From Cordia subcordata (taxonomy: Eukaryota > Streptophyta > Magnoliopsida > Boraginales > Cordiaceae), in assembly GCA_028554755.1 (NCBI GenBank), contig JAPTOF010000003.1, forward strand, positions 26,390,001-26,454,000: a stretch of 64,000 nt of DNA, given 5' to 3'. Positions 23,988 through 37,220 of the stretch are shown in pieces. Each line of letters starts with the position of its first letter. Within the stretch, counting starts at the first letter, position 1. The notes below the pieces were generated by a model, which was not told the DNA's origin, did not search any database, and saw nothing but the letters and a program-made list of their open reading frames with translations. Both the position numbers and the translations under genes were made by a program.

Positions 23988-24296
23988 ATGGATGGCAAGA
24001 GAAAGAGTAGTAGTACTACTAATAGTAGTAGTAGCCGTCGTAATAATAAGTTATTCTTTCAGATGCCGCTGCATTACCCGAGGTTCACAAAGCAGGACTA
24101 CCAAGACATGCCGGAGTGGATGCTTGACAGACTTCTTGCTGATTATGGATTAACTCCGCATGGCGACTTGGCTTATAAGAGAGAGTTTGCAATGGGTGCA
24201 TTTCTTTGGCCCAAAAATATTGTTGATCAACTCTCTTCTTCTCATTTTAGAAAATGCACTTTTGAGTCTGCCACTCATGATAACAAAAATGTTTAA
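23988..24296 (+). CDS. Small plant protein of the DUF7722 type, unknown function
   Basis: A single-exon frame of 102 residues. A low-complexity N-terminus (KRKSSSTTNSSSSRRNN) is followed by a conserved-looking core: MPLHYPRFTKQDY, DMPEWMLDRLLADYGL, GDLAYKREFAMGAFLWP. I recognise this core as that of small plant-specific proteins grouped as DUF7722. Their biochemical role is unknown to me. No signal peptide or membrane segment is evident, and the core is acidic-amphipathic and probably helical. The ATG at 23988 is the first in frame and follows a plausible 5' UTR. It stands alone, with no gene within 3 kb on the right and about 6 kb on the left. Coding status is well supported by the intact conserved core; the family name is from memory. 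Confidence 0.8.
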   Translation: MDGKRKSSSTTNSSSSRRNNKLFFQMPLHYPRFTKQDYQDMPEWMLDRLLADYGLTPHGDLAYKREFAMGAFLWPKNIVDQLSSSHFRKCTFESATHDNKNV

Positions 24297-24299
24297 GCA

Positions 24300-25200
24300 C
24301 CTTCATGCACGCAGCTTAATTATCAAGTGATGCTTCTAACTTTTTCCATGTTTTATTCACATGTTGCGATTTCGTTTAGGTTTGTTAGTCCAAGAGAACA
24401 AACACATTGATGCAATGTTAAATGTAATCAATTTGATCGCCTGATTGGGCAAATATTATATATTGAGCGCTTGTTACTCATTCTCTAAGTTCCTTTTTTC
24501 TTCTTCTGTTTTTCCTCATGATCATCATCATGACGGAAAAGATGCTAATACTGCAATATAATAGACCTTAAGAATAGCGGCAAACGCGTATGTATGTACT
24601 AGATTGATGGGATATATGATAATTAACTGATCTATAAATTGATATTTTTGGTACAAAGTAATAATCTAGTAGATTTAAAACTTAAATGAGCTATTATACT
24701 AAGTTTATGATACTAATTTTGCTTGTGGACGAGGGATTATGAGCCCAAGACATGATTAGTGGTACTCAGAGCAATTGTCCAACCTGAGTGATTGCATATT
24801 TTCTATTTTTTTTTTTTTATAAAGACATAGAGGTAATTATCAAGTCACACGTTAGTGAGAGATATGATAGTGAGAGATTATGAAGTGACTTTTAAATTTA
24901 GTTAATTAATTACGAGTTAAACATTTAATATTGGTTGTCTCACAAATTAGTGAGAAACATGATTGTGACGACGTATGCTGTGAATGCTGTAAATTTATTA
25001 TTATAGCTTGAGTATAAGAGCATGTTATTTAACAAAGCGTAATCTCAAAGTTCCTTCTTCTTCTGGGGGTCAAATTCTCAAGTTCTCAATCCTATTTGGA
25101 ACCAATCAATGTGGTGCCTTGGGAAGTGGACTTTAAAACACTATGCCGCATAATAATTGTGTAAACAATATGTACTCGAACAGGACCTGAACTTCAATTT
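24300..25200. other. Intergenic, AT-rich, no gene seen
   Basis: The first ~200 bp are probably the 3' UTR of the small DUF7722-type gene. The rest shows no gene or clear repeat. Confidence 0.5.
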
Positions 25201-25214
25201 AACTCAATTATTGA

Positions 25215-26140
25215 TTTTTTTTTTCTTTTTTTGGTCAGAAAAAGCATTTCACAAACAAAAGGAAATTACAAGGGGGCCCGAAAGAGACCCAACAACAGCC
25301 AAGACAAACACAAAAGAGGCCCAAAAGTGACCCAACTGAGGGAGGCCCAACAGAGGCCGAACAACACCAATATGACAACCTAAAACAGATGGGCCAACCA
25401 AACATCTACAAGGCCAACCGAAACCTAAGCTGCAAGTCTTAGTGAGACCAGTGACGAACTTTCGACAAAGAAAGTTCCACTAGGGGGGATGTGGAGATCT
25501 CATCAGCCATGCAAAAGACCAATCCTAACTCGAGCAAGATCACCAAAAAAACACCAATGAAAGAAAGCCCAAAGAACTTGTTTGATAAAGCTGCCAGAAG
25601 TAGCAACGATCAAAAGCAAAGACAAGATAAAATGAGCACTCGGCTGGTGCTTCAAACCTGGTTGAAGGTTGGGTTTAGGCATTTTCAAACTATAATGGTC
25701 AAGACCTTCCCACAAAAGAAGGGGGCCCTTAGAACCCCAAGCTTGAACAAATAACATCAAAGGCCACTCTATCACCTTTCAAACAAACCACCTTGAGAAG
25801 TAGAAAATCTAAGTAAAAGCTAACTCCATTGATGACGGCAACAACTTGAACGAAATTGGAGAAGTGAAAATGGCCAAGTACGACTCCAACTACCAGAAAA
25901 ACCAACACGAAGGTGCACAAAAAGATTGAGAAACTGCAGATCAAGTCCGAACTACCGATTATCAAGGGAAGGAGAAACCAGATCTATATCTGGTGGCTTA
26001 GTTCAGGGATGAACATGAAGAAAAATCCATACAAGATCATGGCCTTGTAAAGAAAAGTGAGAGAAGTGGAGAGAGCCTGAAGAGGAGAAGTTGAAGGGGG
26101 TGTGCAAGCCGCTACGAGGGGGGGGGGGGTGGATTTGAAA
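25215..26140 (-). mobile_element. Retroposon-like (LINE-type) insertion, minus strand
   Basis: Read on the minus strand, this block runs from a C-rich start (about 26130, gtagcggcttgcacacccc) to tttgtgaaatgctttttctgacc followed by an A-rich tail (25215-25235). That layout fits a poly(A) retroposon. Its base composition differs from the flanks, and an open minus-strand frame (25503-25775) has no recognisable domain. I found no convincing target-site duplication. Confidence 0.4.
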
Positions 26141-26614
26141 ACCCTGGGAAGTTTCACTTGAATTAAATTGAACTTAAATTAACTTAGAAATTGAATTGAT
26201 CTTGGGATTAGAGGTAATTCAAAAAAGTTGGAATTGTCTTTTCGAAAAGTAATAACCTTGATTAAAATCTTTAGAACGGGAATTTGGATTAGAGGTGGGT
26301 AATTTACAAAAGTTGAAATGTGAACTCAAATTACATCTAAACCCACTAATTATTCCTCACGAAACATAGCCCACAGGTGGATCATACTACTTTGTGTCAT
26401 TGAGAAAAAGAATAGTAATGGTCTAATATGGTCCATTAAGTAAGGACACAAATCTAGTGGTGGGTGCTGGACGTTTTATGTATAGTAATTCCTTCTCCGA
26501 TACATTATGCCATAATCTTTTATTATTATGATTTTAAAATTAATTTTATTATTTTTAAAATTTAAACATAAAACAATAAAAAGCTGATAACACCCGGAAC
26601 ACCCCCCGGGGATC

Positions 26615-26770
26615 AAGATCAGCTCTTTTTGTTGGTCAAAGGAATTTCATTAGTGAAAGCAATAACAAAGAGAGTCAACCAATACGACTTGAAACAAATT
26701 ATCCATTAAGCAAAGAAAAAGGCCTACATTAGAAACCCAATCTAATGGCAGAGTGTCATTTTTCTAGAAA
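26615..26770 (-). mobile_element. Possible 3' end of another retroposon
   Basis: On the minus strand it ends tttcactaatgaaattcctttgaccaacaaaaag, similar in style to the end at 25215. The block is short and truncated, with no coding capacity. Confidence 0.3.
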
Positions 26771-27409
26771 TAGATATTCTCTTAATTTTTTATTCTAAAG
26801 GGATAATTTCAAACTTTCAGATAAAATTAAATTAATTTAATTTTTTTTAGAATTTAAAATCTTTATCAGTATCTTTCTTTCATCGTTTTGTTTTGAAATA
26901 AACAATCCAAATTAGTTATCTTATCTGAATGTATTAGAAAATATTAAAAAAAAAAAAAACAGGAAAGGATTGGTTTTCAATGTCTATAGGAATTTGTTAT
27001 CCTAATCCGCAACATCTTTTTTTTTTTTTTTTAAATCACGTGCAGTACACATGAAAAACGACTTAGAATTGCTTTGTTACTCTAAACCCGTTAAAACATT
27101 TTCTAGTTGTGACTCGCCATACTACTACTGCAACTGCCTTACAAGGCTACTAGCAGCTGAATTCTCCAACGTTAACCACCAATTTGCGTCGAATCCACCT
27201 TCCTGGCTTATTTTCACTTCACTTTTTATTCGCAACCTTTTAACTAATAATTTGAGATAAATGTTTTGGCTCGCAAATTTATGGTGATAGTGTGTCTTTT
27301 CTAAATTTTGGAGCTGTGGATCTCGAATCGTGAGAATATATATATAGATATATACATACATAGTATTGGAAGATTAGATCTAAATAAAGACTGAGGAAAT
27401 TTTGGAGAT
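26771..27409 (+). promoter_or_regulatory. Upstream region of the PMT11-like gene
   Basis: AT-rich with A and T runs (26945, 27018). A tatatatagatatatac segment at about 27337 could serve as the TATA region or leader. Nothing else recognised. Confidence 0.3.
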
Positions 27410-30400
27410 ATGAAGGCGATTAGCAATGGAGATCTAGTGAAATCATCGACACTGATCAAGGTTTCGGCACTCTTATTAATTTCAATTGGGTTCTTTTTTC
27501 TGGGCAGGCACTGGTCCGATGGCTATCAGCAGTTCACTTTTTTCAATTCCCGCCAGGTCTCTTCCGACTCCACCTCCGCCGCCCCCTCCGTTGCTCTCTC
27601 CCCTAATTTCAACAAAACCTTCGACGTTCCATCGCTCATAAACGACACCGTTCCGGGCGAACCACGGAGGAAGCAAGGCCCGGATTCGGTTCCCCCGGCC
27701 GTGGAGGTGGTGAATTCACCTCCTCCTCCCCCGCCGGCGGGCCCGGCGGTGCAGAGGATGGGGGTGGTGGATGAGAATGGCGTGATGGCGAATGACTTTG
27801 AGGTGGGGGATTTCGATCCAGACGCGGCGGAGAACAATGGAGACGGGAACGAGACGAACAGTGTTGGAGGCGGTGAGGTTAGGGATAGAGGTAGGATCAG
27901 GGTTACGAAGTTCAAGATGTGTCCAATGCGTATGAAGGATTATATACCTTGTTTGGACAATGAGAAGGCTATCAAAAAGTTGAATTCGACTGAAAAGGGG
28001 GAGAAATTCGAGCGGCATTGTCCCGAAAAGGGGCAGGGATTGAATTGCTTGGTTCCTGCTCCTAAAGGATACAAAACTCCAATTCCATGGCCCAGAAGTC
28101 GCGATGAGGTATTCTAGTTCTTTGCTTGAATTCAACAAAACTTTAAGCTTTTTTTTTTAATAGCTTTGTTTGCTTTGAATTCGTGGATGAAAAGTTTTAA
28201 GCTTTATCTGGTGAAATGCAGGTTTGGTTCAGCAATGTGCCTCATGCACGTCTAGTCGAGGATAAGGGAGGTCAAAATTGGATCACCATTGATAAAGATA
28301 AGTTTAAGTTTCCTGGAGGTGGGACACAGTTTATTCATGGAGCAGATCAGTACTTGGATCAGATAGAAAAGGTGGTCAATTCTTATTATTTATATTTGTA
28401 TTGTGTTTATTCTTATTACTATTCTTACCATTCTCTTTGTAGTTTATTGTTTTAAGTCTGAAGGATGAGTGTGTTTGTTTTCCCATTTTGTGTTGTGGTG
28501 TAGATGCTCCCTGAGATTGCATTTGGTCGTCACACTCGGGTTGTTTTGGATGTCGGATGTGGTGTTGCCAGTTTCGGAGCATATCTGTTGTCCCGTAACG
28601 TGCTCACCCTGTCTATAGCCCCAAAAGATGTTCATGAGAACCAGATTCAATTTGCACTTGAGCGTGGCGTGCCTGCAATGGTGGCAGCTTTTGCGACTCA
28701 TCGTCTGTTATATCCAAGTCAGGCATTTGACTTGATACACTGTTCAAGATGTCGAATCCATTGGACTCGTGATGGTATGCAAATTGATCCCATGTTCTTT
28801 TATTATTGGAGTTCTCTATGGCCTTAAAATAGCTCTTGGAAGTTTCAAAACATCTTTGATTTCTTTGAAAAATTAAGATGACTGTGATTTGACAATCTTC
28901 ATATACTTCTGACACGAGAACCAAAAGCAGCAGCAGTAAATGGTAAGTGCAGCTAAGCTGTTACATGCTCGTAACGTGGATTGATTCTGCAACCAAGTCA
29001 AGAGTTCCATTATTGGCCTTCCGATAAAAGAGACTGTTATTCTAAAGTTCTCACATCTTTTCCATGTGTGATCCGTTAACTTTACCATTCTACACGAAAC
29101 ATGATACCTTTGGAAACTCTTTCTGATAACTTAAAGTTTCCTGCATGTATTATTTTTACCACTAACAGCACGAATAGTTACATTAGGAGTAGTCTTTAGA
29201 GGCAATTGGTGTCCTGGACTCAACTTGGAGAGGAATGCAATGGAATTGGAATGAAATGAGAGTTAGAACTTGGGAAAGATTATGTTATGCTAGGTACTCT
29301 CTAGGACTGAAGAGAGAAATGGAATTATTGATTCCAAGCTTATGATTGGTGGTCAGTATACCAAGAGTAGTATTAGGAATAGCTTGTGTAAAATTACAGG
29401 GTTGCCCTAATAAGAAATTAAAAGATAATAATAAGGATTTCCTTTAATGATTATGATGATGATGATGATGGTGGTGGTGGTGATTCTCTTTTTATTATTA
29501 TATACATATTATCTTTTGAAAGAGCATCTTGGTCATCTGACTTCGAAAAAACAACACAAATAATAACAATAACAATAATGATTGGCCTTTTGTTCATATA
29601 CGTGTTATGTTTGAAAGGTCATTTTGGTAATTTGCATTCCTAAGAACATAAAAGTGGGTTAACCCCATGTGTTTTGTCTTGAATGGATAATCCTAAATTT
29701 GGGGTAATCCAATTACTTAGCAGATAAGGTTCCTAGATTCATTAGGTCATATCAACTTATCGAGAGTTGGAATTGGAAAAAAACCAAGTTGCCATTCCAT
29801 TCCCCAACAATTCTAACATACCAATCGCAAGCTTTCTGTAATTGTGGAGTTCTTCAGTGATCCTTTTATGTTCTATATTCGGTTGTCAATGTTAAATCCT
29901 TTGTCATAATACTTATGGTCATTAACATTAGAATTATATTTCTCATTTAAACTAACTTGGGTGACTTATTGTCATTAATGTTAAAATTATGTTTCTTATT
30001 TAGACTAACTTATCTCTGTCTGTTTATGCATGTGATGAAGATGGAATTTTGCTACTCGAGGTGAACAGGATCCTGCGAGCAGGAGGATACTTTGCATGGG
30101 CAGCACAGCCTGTATATAAGCACGAACCACTCCTTGAAAAACAATGGGAAGGTGAATCCGTGACGAAGCTAACTAAATGTTTGAAGCCTGTACACGAGCT
30201 TGGATGCTAAAACTTTTGAAACACATCCATTGATTTTCAGAAGTTATTAGATTACTCTACTGCCTATTAATTTTTTTCCCTCACATTTTCAGAGATGGTT
30301 GACCTTACCAATCGTCTTTGCTGGAGTCTTGTGAAGAAGGAGGGTTACATTGCAATTTGGCAAAAACCCTTAAACAACACTTGCTATATAAGTCGTGCTG

Positions 30401-33400
30401 AGGGAACAAATCCTCCTTTATGTGGTGCAGATGATGACCCAGACAAAGTTTGGTATGTTTTCTATGAATCTTGGTAGTGCAGCTTTCCAATGATTAGAGT
30501 GACTATATTATTTTCCCCATCAGTTATCCTTTCACATTCACATTCTAATGTCTTCACTAGAAGTAGAACAAAAAGGATGTTAGACTCAACATAATGCTGG
30601 TGGTTAGTTTATACATCTACTCCCCAATGTTATCCTTTCATAATCACATGCTAATGTCTTCACTGGAAGTAGAACAAAAAGGAGGCAAAGCAAGGAACTC
30701 ACCATAATGCTGGTGGCAAATAAATTCTTAATCAGCAGCAGACACTGTAGGATCTTCTGATTGTGATGATGATAGAAGAATGGTGATGCTTTAACATGTC
30801 AATGTGAATTCTAATCAGAACTTCCTTCTCACCATCTGCTTATGTGGGAGAATAATTATTGAGAGAACTTAATATTTTCTTTTTACACGCTTTGTCAAAA
30901 TCATCAACTAATCATGTTTTTGACCAAAGAGTAGCCAATATTTTACAAGTGATCTAATGCAGACCTTAAGAACCTGTAGTTTAGCTCAGATAATCCTCAA
31001 TGTTTATGTACATGTGTTGTCATGATCATAAGATTATATGATTTTTCAAAAGGTTGAATCAGAAATTGAAGTTCGGTTATATGGTTGAATTAGAGTTTAA
31101 CTTTTAGCCCTTTTCTGAACTTCATGTAATCTTTTGTCCCTTCTACATGTAATAAAATAGAGATGGTCTGTTTATGCTGATCTGCATACAAGTTGATATT
31201 TAATTTTATAGAGCAATGTTCAACAACCGGAAAAATGTGGCGTATATTTATGTCCTGCATCATTTAGCATCATTGCCAAGAAAATCAGAAGGAAATTAAC
31301 TTCTATAAAAGAGGCGTTCAATGGTTAGCTAGAGCTGCATTGCATTGTATCTGCTCTAGCTCTGCTGCGATGGTGAATATAGTTTATGTAGCACTTGACT
31401 TTCTGGGTGGCTGTTTTATATTTAAAAGTTGGTGATTGAGGAAGGAGTGAACTGGGAAGATATTAATTTGCAGCTAGCAAAGTGTCTGTTTTTGAGGTGA
31501 TGCTAGAACTATCGAAAAGTTTCCTTGTGTTAAAATTTCGTTATCCTAGGAGCTCAAGGTGATGAACTTTATTACTAGTGATCACAGCTGATGTACATTC
31601 AGAAGATTCATTTCCAAATAATTTATCACATGCAACTTTCTTAATTTATTACTCTCGCTGGCCTGTTGAAGGGCTAGTGTGTAACACAGGATGAGTTGAG
31701 CAAGCAAGACTGTATATGTTGGAAGAAACTAGGTGTGTATTGTCTGTATTATATCAGACCATTACAATATAACTTCCTTCTGCTAGATTATGTGGGGCAC
31801 ATATCTTGCCTCTTCTTTTTCAAGGATTAGTTATACGACTAGGTAGTGACTTTTTTCTCAGTGGTTTTAAGTTGTGGATGGATTTCAGAAATAAACTGTC
31901 TGGCAATCACACTTACTTTCAAACTTGAGAACATCTGTTTGTTGCTTTTTGTTTAAAGCATGCTGAACAACAGAAGATCTTTATACTAGTTACCAATTTT
32001 CTCCTATCATTCATCTATGTAACTTTGGCAGCCCTCCAGTTCAAAAGATGTCGTGTTACACTGGTTAGGTCATAGAAGCTTGTATCTTCATTTGTAATCC
32101 TATGGACCGTATCCATTTACTTTGTCTATTATTTGTTCTCGTTATGTTTTGCAATACACTTAAAATCTTAGCACTTCTCCATCGGCCATGATTATGGGCA
32201 AGCCGCTATCTACTTCAGTAGTGGATAGTCACATCGAGGAATTCTTTGATGCTTGACATGTTGGACTCATCTTCCATTAAACTGCAAAAAGTTCTCCTTT
32301 TAATCAACCTGATGCAAGGGATCACGAGCAATGGGATATTCTTGTACTGTTAACTGATGTTAACCCATGAAATAACCATCAATCGTTGGCCTACTCTCCT
32401 TTTGTCCATTTATACGAGTTTCTCCTTTCAGATAACGATCTAATGCATGTCTTATGTTATGATCTTATACTTCATTGATACTCCATCAATATAAATAAAA
32501 ATCTATGAAAGCAAATTTTTCTTAATGGGTTCCTTTGACTATTGAATATATTATGGCAAACGAATACGTAATACTTTTGTGTGCAATTCAGATCTCATGC
32601 TCTTCTCCTGAAGAGAGAAGTTCTTTATAATCTTACTGCTGATAATATTACTCTGACGATCGCTATAGGTATGTCAATTTAAAGACATGCATTACACGGT
32701 TGCCTGATGATGGATACGGTGGAAATGTTACCACATGGCCTGCACGCCTGCTGAGTCCTCCTGACAGGCTCCAGAGTACACAAATTGATGCGTACATATC
32801 TAGAAAAGAACTCTTTACAGCAGAAAGCAAATACTGGAGTGAAATAATTGGGCATTTTGTCCAACATGGGCCTCTTAAAAAGTTCCATCATAGAAACGTC
32901 TTGGACATGAGAGCTGGTTTTGGAGGGTATTTTTCTTTCTTGTGTTACTTCTTCCTGTTTCACTTCCCTGCATATATGCTCCTTGGTGAATTTCACACAG
33001 TTGGTCCTTGTTTTTACAATCAACTTCCTTTCTGACAGATTTGCTGCAGCATTGTATGAAAATAAGTTGGACTGCTGGGTTCTCAATGTTGTCCCTGTTA
33101 GTGGGCCCAATACATTGCCCATTATATATGACCGTGGACTTATTGGAGTTATGCATGATTGGTAAGATGACCACTTAATCCCTTTTGATAGTAATGCGTT
33201 TTGCTTTACCATATACTAATGGGTATCTGGTAGAGCATAAAGTTTCAAACGTTGCAACTTGTGGTCTCTGTTGCAGAGAACAACTCTTGATTCTAGCACA
33301 ATCATGGAATGCCTGGTCTCTATTACAATGGCTAACATATATTTGCTAAGAAAGAGGAAAGCGATGTATGAGAAGAGAAGAAAAGGAGAGTGAGAAAATG

Positions 33401-34432
33401 AAAAAAGGACAAACGAACAGAGGGGAGAGCGGGGAGGGGGGGGGTAGTTTATAGCTTGTTGCTTTGTTGTTGATTCATATTTATTCTGCTAATATTTCTA
33501 GACTAATGGGACTATTTCTCTTTTATGTACTTTTCTGTCAAGTATGTACATCATTACATGTTACTGTTTCAGTTGAAGTTGAATTTCTTCACTGATAATA
33601 CTAGTCTATCTTTCAAAAGACCTATTATTCAGTAATTACGTGAAGCATGTTTCAGCAGACATAAAGAATGGATTGGATGAAAATTTCAGGTGTGAACCAT
33701 TTGATACATACCCGAGAACCTATGACTTCTTGCATGCGGCAGGACTCTTCTCAATTGAACGGAAAAGGTATGCTCGACTTTCTTCAATTTGTAACTTCGC
33801 TAGCACCTGCATTGAGCTATAGCGAAAAGTTCACAATTCTGAGACCATAATTGTAGAGACATTAGAGATGTCAAAGCAAAGTTTTGGGAAGTTTAACGAT
33901 AACTTGGATGTATATGATTCATATTAGGAAGCACTATAAGGTATAAACTGTGAGAACTGGTCGTTATTTACATTAGAGAAGTATAATTATTTTGAGCATG
34001 CTCTGAAGAACCAATCAAACCAAAGCAAATGGAATCAAACTACACCTTATCCAAACTAAGTGAGGTACATGCTGTGAAGATCACTCCATGAAAGTTTTGG
34101 AAATTTGATTGTTGACCTGTGAGTATCTTAAGATCAGTAGGAACCAGCTTTGAGCAATTCCAACCATTTTCTACCACTTAAAGCCATTTATATGTAGTTA
34201 TTCTGCTTGCAATTTTTGTTGTAGATGCAATGTCTCTACTATCATGCTTGAAATGGACCGGATCCTGAGGCCTGGAGGACAAGCTTTTATCCGTGATTCT
34301 CTTGCTGCGATCGATGAACTTAAAGATATTGCAAAGGCTGTGGGTTGGCGTGTAACAATACGAGATACAATGGAGGGACCTACTGCAAGCTATCGGATCT
34401 TGGTTTGTGATAAACAGCTCAAACGTGCTTGA
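27410..34432 (+). CDS. PMT11-like: Putative Golgi pectin-type methyltransferase, PMT11-like
   Basis: Nine exons: 27410-28108, 28222-28371, 28504-28774, 30041-30151, 30293-30452, 32669-32926, 33039-33161, 33690-33767 and 34225-34432, giving 685 residues (Arabidopsis PMT11 is about 694). It is a type II Golgi protein: a short cytosolic start ([17 protein letters not shown]), one membrane helix (about residues 19-35), then a Pro-rich stem with PPPPPP. The DUF248/QUA2-family domain follows: [28 protein letters not shown], a SAM-binding [24 protein letters not shown], a second Rossmann-like [16 protein letters not shown], and [15 protein letters not shown] near the end. Family members act on pectin or other wall polysaccharides; the exact substrate of PMT10/11 is not established. 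Introns 3 (1.27 kb) and 5 (2.2 kb) are large. All junctions keep frame. Confidence 0.93.
29205..29815. mobile_element. Possible decayed MITE in PMT11-like intron 3
   Basis: Weakly inverted ends (ggaatgcaatggaattgg on the left; ccattccattcccc on the right), with ATG and TGG triplet runs inside. It is non-coding and lies within the intron. Only suggestive. Confidence 0.25.
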
Positions 34433-36650
34433 ATGGTTGAGGTACAAGGACAAATTGTATATCCTGTTTGTGTGATTAAGGAGATCAGTGAGTGGAAAGA
34501 TATCCTGTAAACTCACAGCTGGGCAGCGAACGGGGCAGCAGATCAATGCCAAATATGATGTTGGAAGTACATAAACCTTTTTCCACCATGTGACATGATG
34601 TAGCAGTTGGTGCACAGCATGTGGCGTATGACCACCACGCATACGATTAAAGGAAATTCATGCAAGCTTTTAACCATTTTAACATTGAATTATGAATTCT
34701 CATTCGTCCATTTAGATCAAACGCACAACTTAAGCCTCAATTCTTGTATTTACAGAAGGTTAGTGCAGGCATTTTGTTCAGTTAATAGTGGCGCTGCTGA
34801 GACTTTCATTGTATTACCTTCTCAGTTTCTAATTCTATATATTGAAATCATTCTTTTGTTTGTATTGATTTAGATATGGTGTTGAACTGTTGCTTCATTT
34901 TCAATCTAGCACTTAACTGAAGTTTTGGCTTTGTAAAGTCCAAAAAATTAGTAGCCATTGTTAGGACCTTGGTTTGTGGATTCTTGCTTTAATTGCAGAT
35001 AGCTCATTTTTAACCACTGCAAGACTAATTAAGGCTTCACTCAAAACCGCGTCGTTTTGCAACTTGTAATGCCTATTAATATCATTTCTTTTTCATTGAA
35101 TTCTATTAATTAGATTTTTAGAATTCTTTTGCAGTCTTTTCGAACCTATTAATATTAATTCTTTTCCAATGTACTTCGAATCTTATTTTATTTTCTTTTG
35201 CGCTTAAACCAAAAGGTGATCGAGATTCAAGGGGTGGTCCAAGTCGTCATTACCAATTTCATCCTCGTCACTGTCCTGTTATGACAACCGACCAACTCCC
35301 TTCATCCCCACATTGCCAACTCAGAAATTGCCTCAACCACCAGAAAATGAAACCTCAGAAATTAATTCGTAATTTGTACTAAACATGTGCCTTGGACCAG
35401 CCAATGCCTGCATTAAAAAGCAAAAACCACCTATTTTTAAGTTGTTTACTCATGAAAAGAATGCTCTCGTAAAATCAATATTATGACATTGCGAAAAAAA
35501 TTTATTCAACATGTACAACTAATAGCCCAAGCTTCCTCATCGATCTATCTTCATGACTGATCGTTTTGAAAGCAAAATAAGACATTCTTCCAAGCCCCAA
35601 TGAGTTGAAGATCGGCATAGGTAGGTACTTTCACTTTTATTTAATTATTAACTTTTGTCACGAAAGTTACTTTTATGAAAATAGTAAAGTAACATTGTAA
35701 TTTGAAATGTAATCCTATATAAACTAATGGTTTTTCTAAACGGGTGTGTAGTTTAATGAACCTTAATAAGTGCAACATTACACTTGTTAAAAAATCGATA
35801 AATTAAACATATTTTATTGAGAAATAAATCATTGTGCTAACTTTTTAATCATTACTTTTAACCAATATTGCTTTGACTTGCCTAATGTGCAGAGAGCAGT
35901 CATACAATGGAGAAAATACTCCTATTGATTCGTTGCTATTACAGGATAGGGATAATTATAGTGACACATCCCCCTAATTGTTCTTTGAGTCAAAAACCAT
36001 TTCCCAGTTGGGTTGTCTAATTTTGTCTTGGCAAAAACCTCCCATGTACTAAAAAGAGAAACATTAACATCGTAACTACAAGGAAGATTGTTGTTAACTT
36101 TACATTGAAGACGGGTCAGCCACTCTTTTCTTTGTCTTTAGCAATTTGGAATAGTTGCCTTCTTGAATTGCAAATAACACAATCTAACATTACAAATTGA
36201 AAAAAATGGATCTATCATCCTTAGTGCAGTCTGTTCTCGTGATATTACTCACCCGAAAATATATAAAATTGGTTTAGATTGAACTTACTTTAAAAAGGAC
36301 AAAAATTCAAATTCATCTCTTTTTTTTTTTCTTTTTTTTTTTAAGTTAGAAATTTCATCTTATAAAAAGAAACCTTTTTATAATTCTTAAAATTATAAAA
36401 GAAAAATATTTTAAAAAATTAATTTAAACGAATCTATAGAAGTGATAGCAAACGAAGCCCTCTTTTCCAATAAATAGACAAAATAGATAAGATTGAATAA
36501 ATGCATAAATTTCTTGAAAGAAAAACAGGGAGACATCTAAAAAGAAGTCGCGTCTTTTTGATGGATGGATTGGTACTTGACAGAGATTGATAAACACATA
36601 AATTTCTAAACATGCAAACACACATGACGCATATAAAAAGGCCTTCCTAA
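34433..36650. other. PMT11-like 3' region and intergenic DNA
   Basis: The first ~450 bp are probably 3' UTR. The rest is AT-rich with no gene seen. A T-rich run lies at 36320-36345. Confidence 0.5.
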
Positions 36651-36659
36651 CGTAACACA

Positions 36660-36832
36660 ACACACGCATACACATACAACAAATACGAGAGCCTCTGACG
36701 ACTTGAATCGTCGCTGCCTCGGGGGCTTATTCTTCAGAAGCGAGCCAAAAAGTTTTCTGACTCGCTTCAGCGTTGCTGACTCGGCCTTTAAACTCACCCC
36801 ACGATTCTTCTCCAGATCTGTTGTGATCCAAG
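36660..36832 (+). other. Likely non-coding first exon of the GMPP gene
   Basis: A leader-like stretch ends in ccaag|gtaaatg at 36832, a good donor site. The matching acceptor could be ttcacag at 38737, 18 bases before the GMPP start codon, giving a ~1.9-kb 5'-UTR intron. A 5'-UTR intron is common in plant housekeeping genes. Inferred from splice sites only. Confidence 0.4.
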
Positions 36833-37024
36833 GTAAATGTTGCCGCATGTGACTTTAGCTCAAAATTATTGTCTGAATTTATAATTGGATCTGCATTTGG
36901 TTGTCCCTTTTCTGCGTTGTTCAATGAGTTTCTGAGTGTTGTGAATAATGTAGTCGCAATTTGGTTTTAGTTTTTGTTGAATTTTGTCTCCATTGTACAT
37001 TTGATGCTTAGCTTTAGTGATTTT

Positions 37025-37220
37025 GGGCGTGTTTGAATTGGCTTTTTTTTTTTTTTTTCCGTACTTTGAGTTGCATTAAATTTGTAATAATTATTTAATT
37101 TGGCTTAAAAAAAACTCAAATACACTTTTTTTTTTTTTTAGAAATCAGAATTTTCATCTACTAAAAAAAAGTCAGCTGTTAAAAAAAGTGCATTTGGAAA
37201 AATCCAACCCAAACGACCCT
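37025..37220. mobile_element. MITE-like element in the GMPP leader intron
   Basis: The left end gggcgtgtttgaattggctttt pairs with aaaatccaacccaaacgaccc on the right. It belongs to the same loose TIR family as 8621-8856. Confidence 0.6.

Noticed and set aside
27716..28138. Minus-strand open frames across PMT11-like exon 1
   Set aside because: These are antisense shadows of a GC-rich coding exon; the sense strand encodes the conserved protein.
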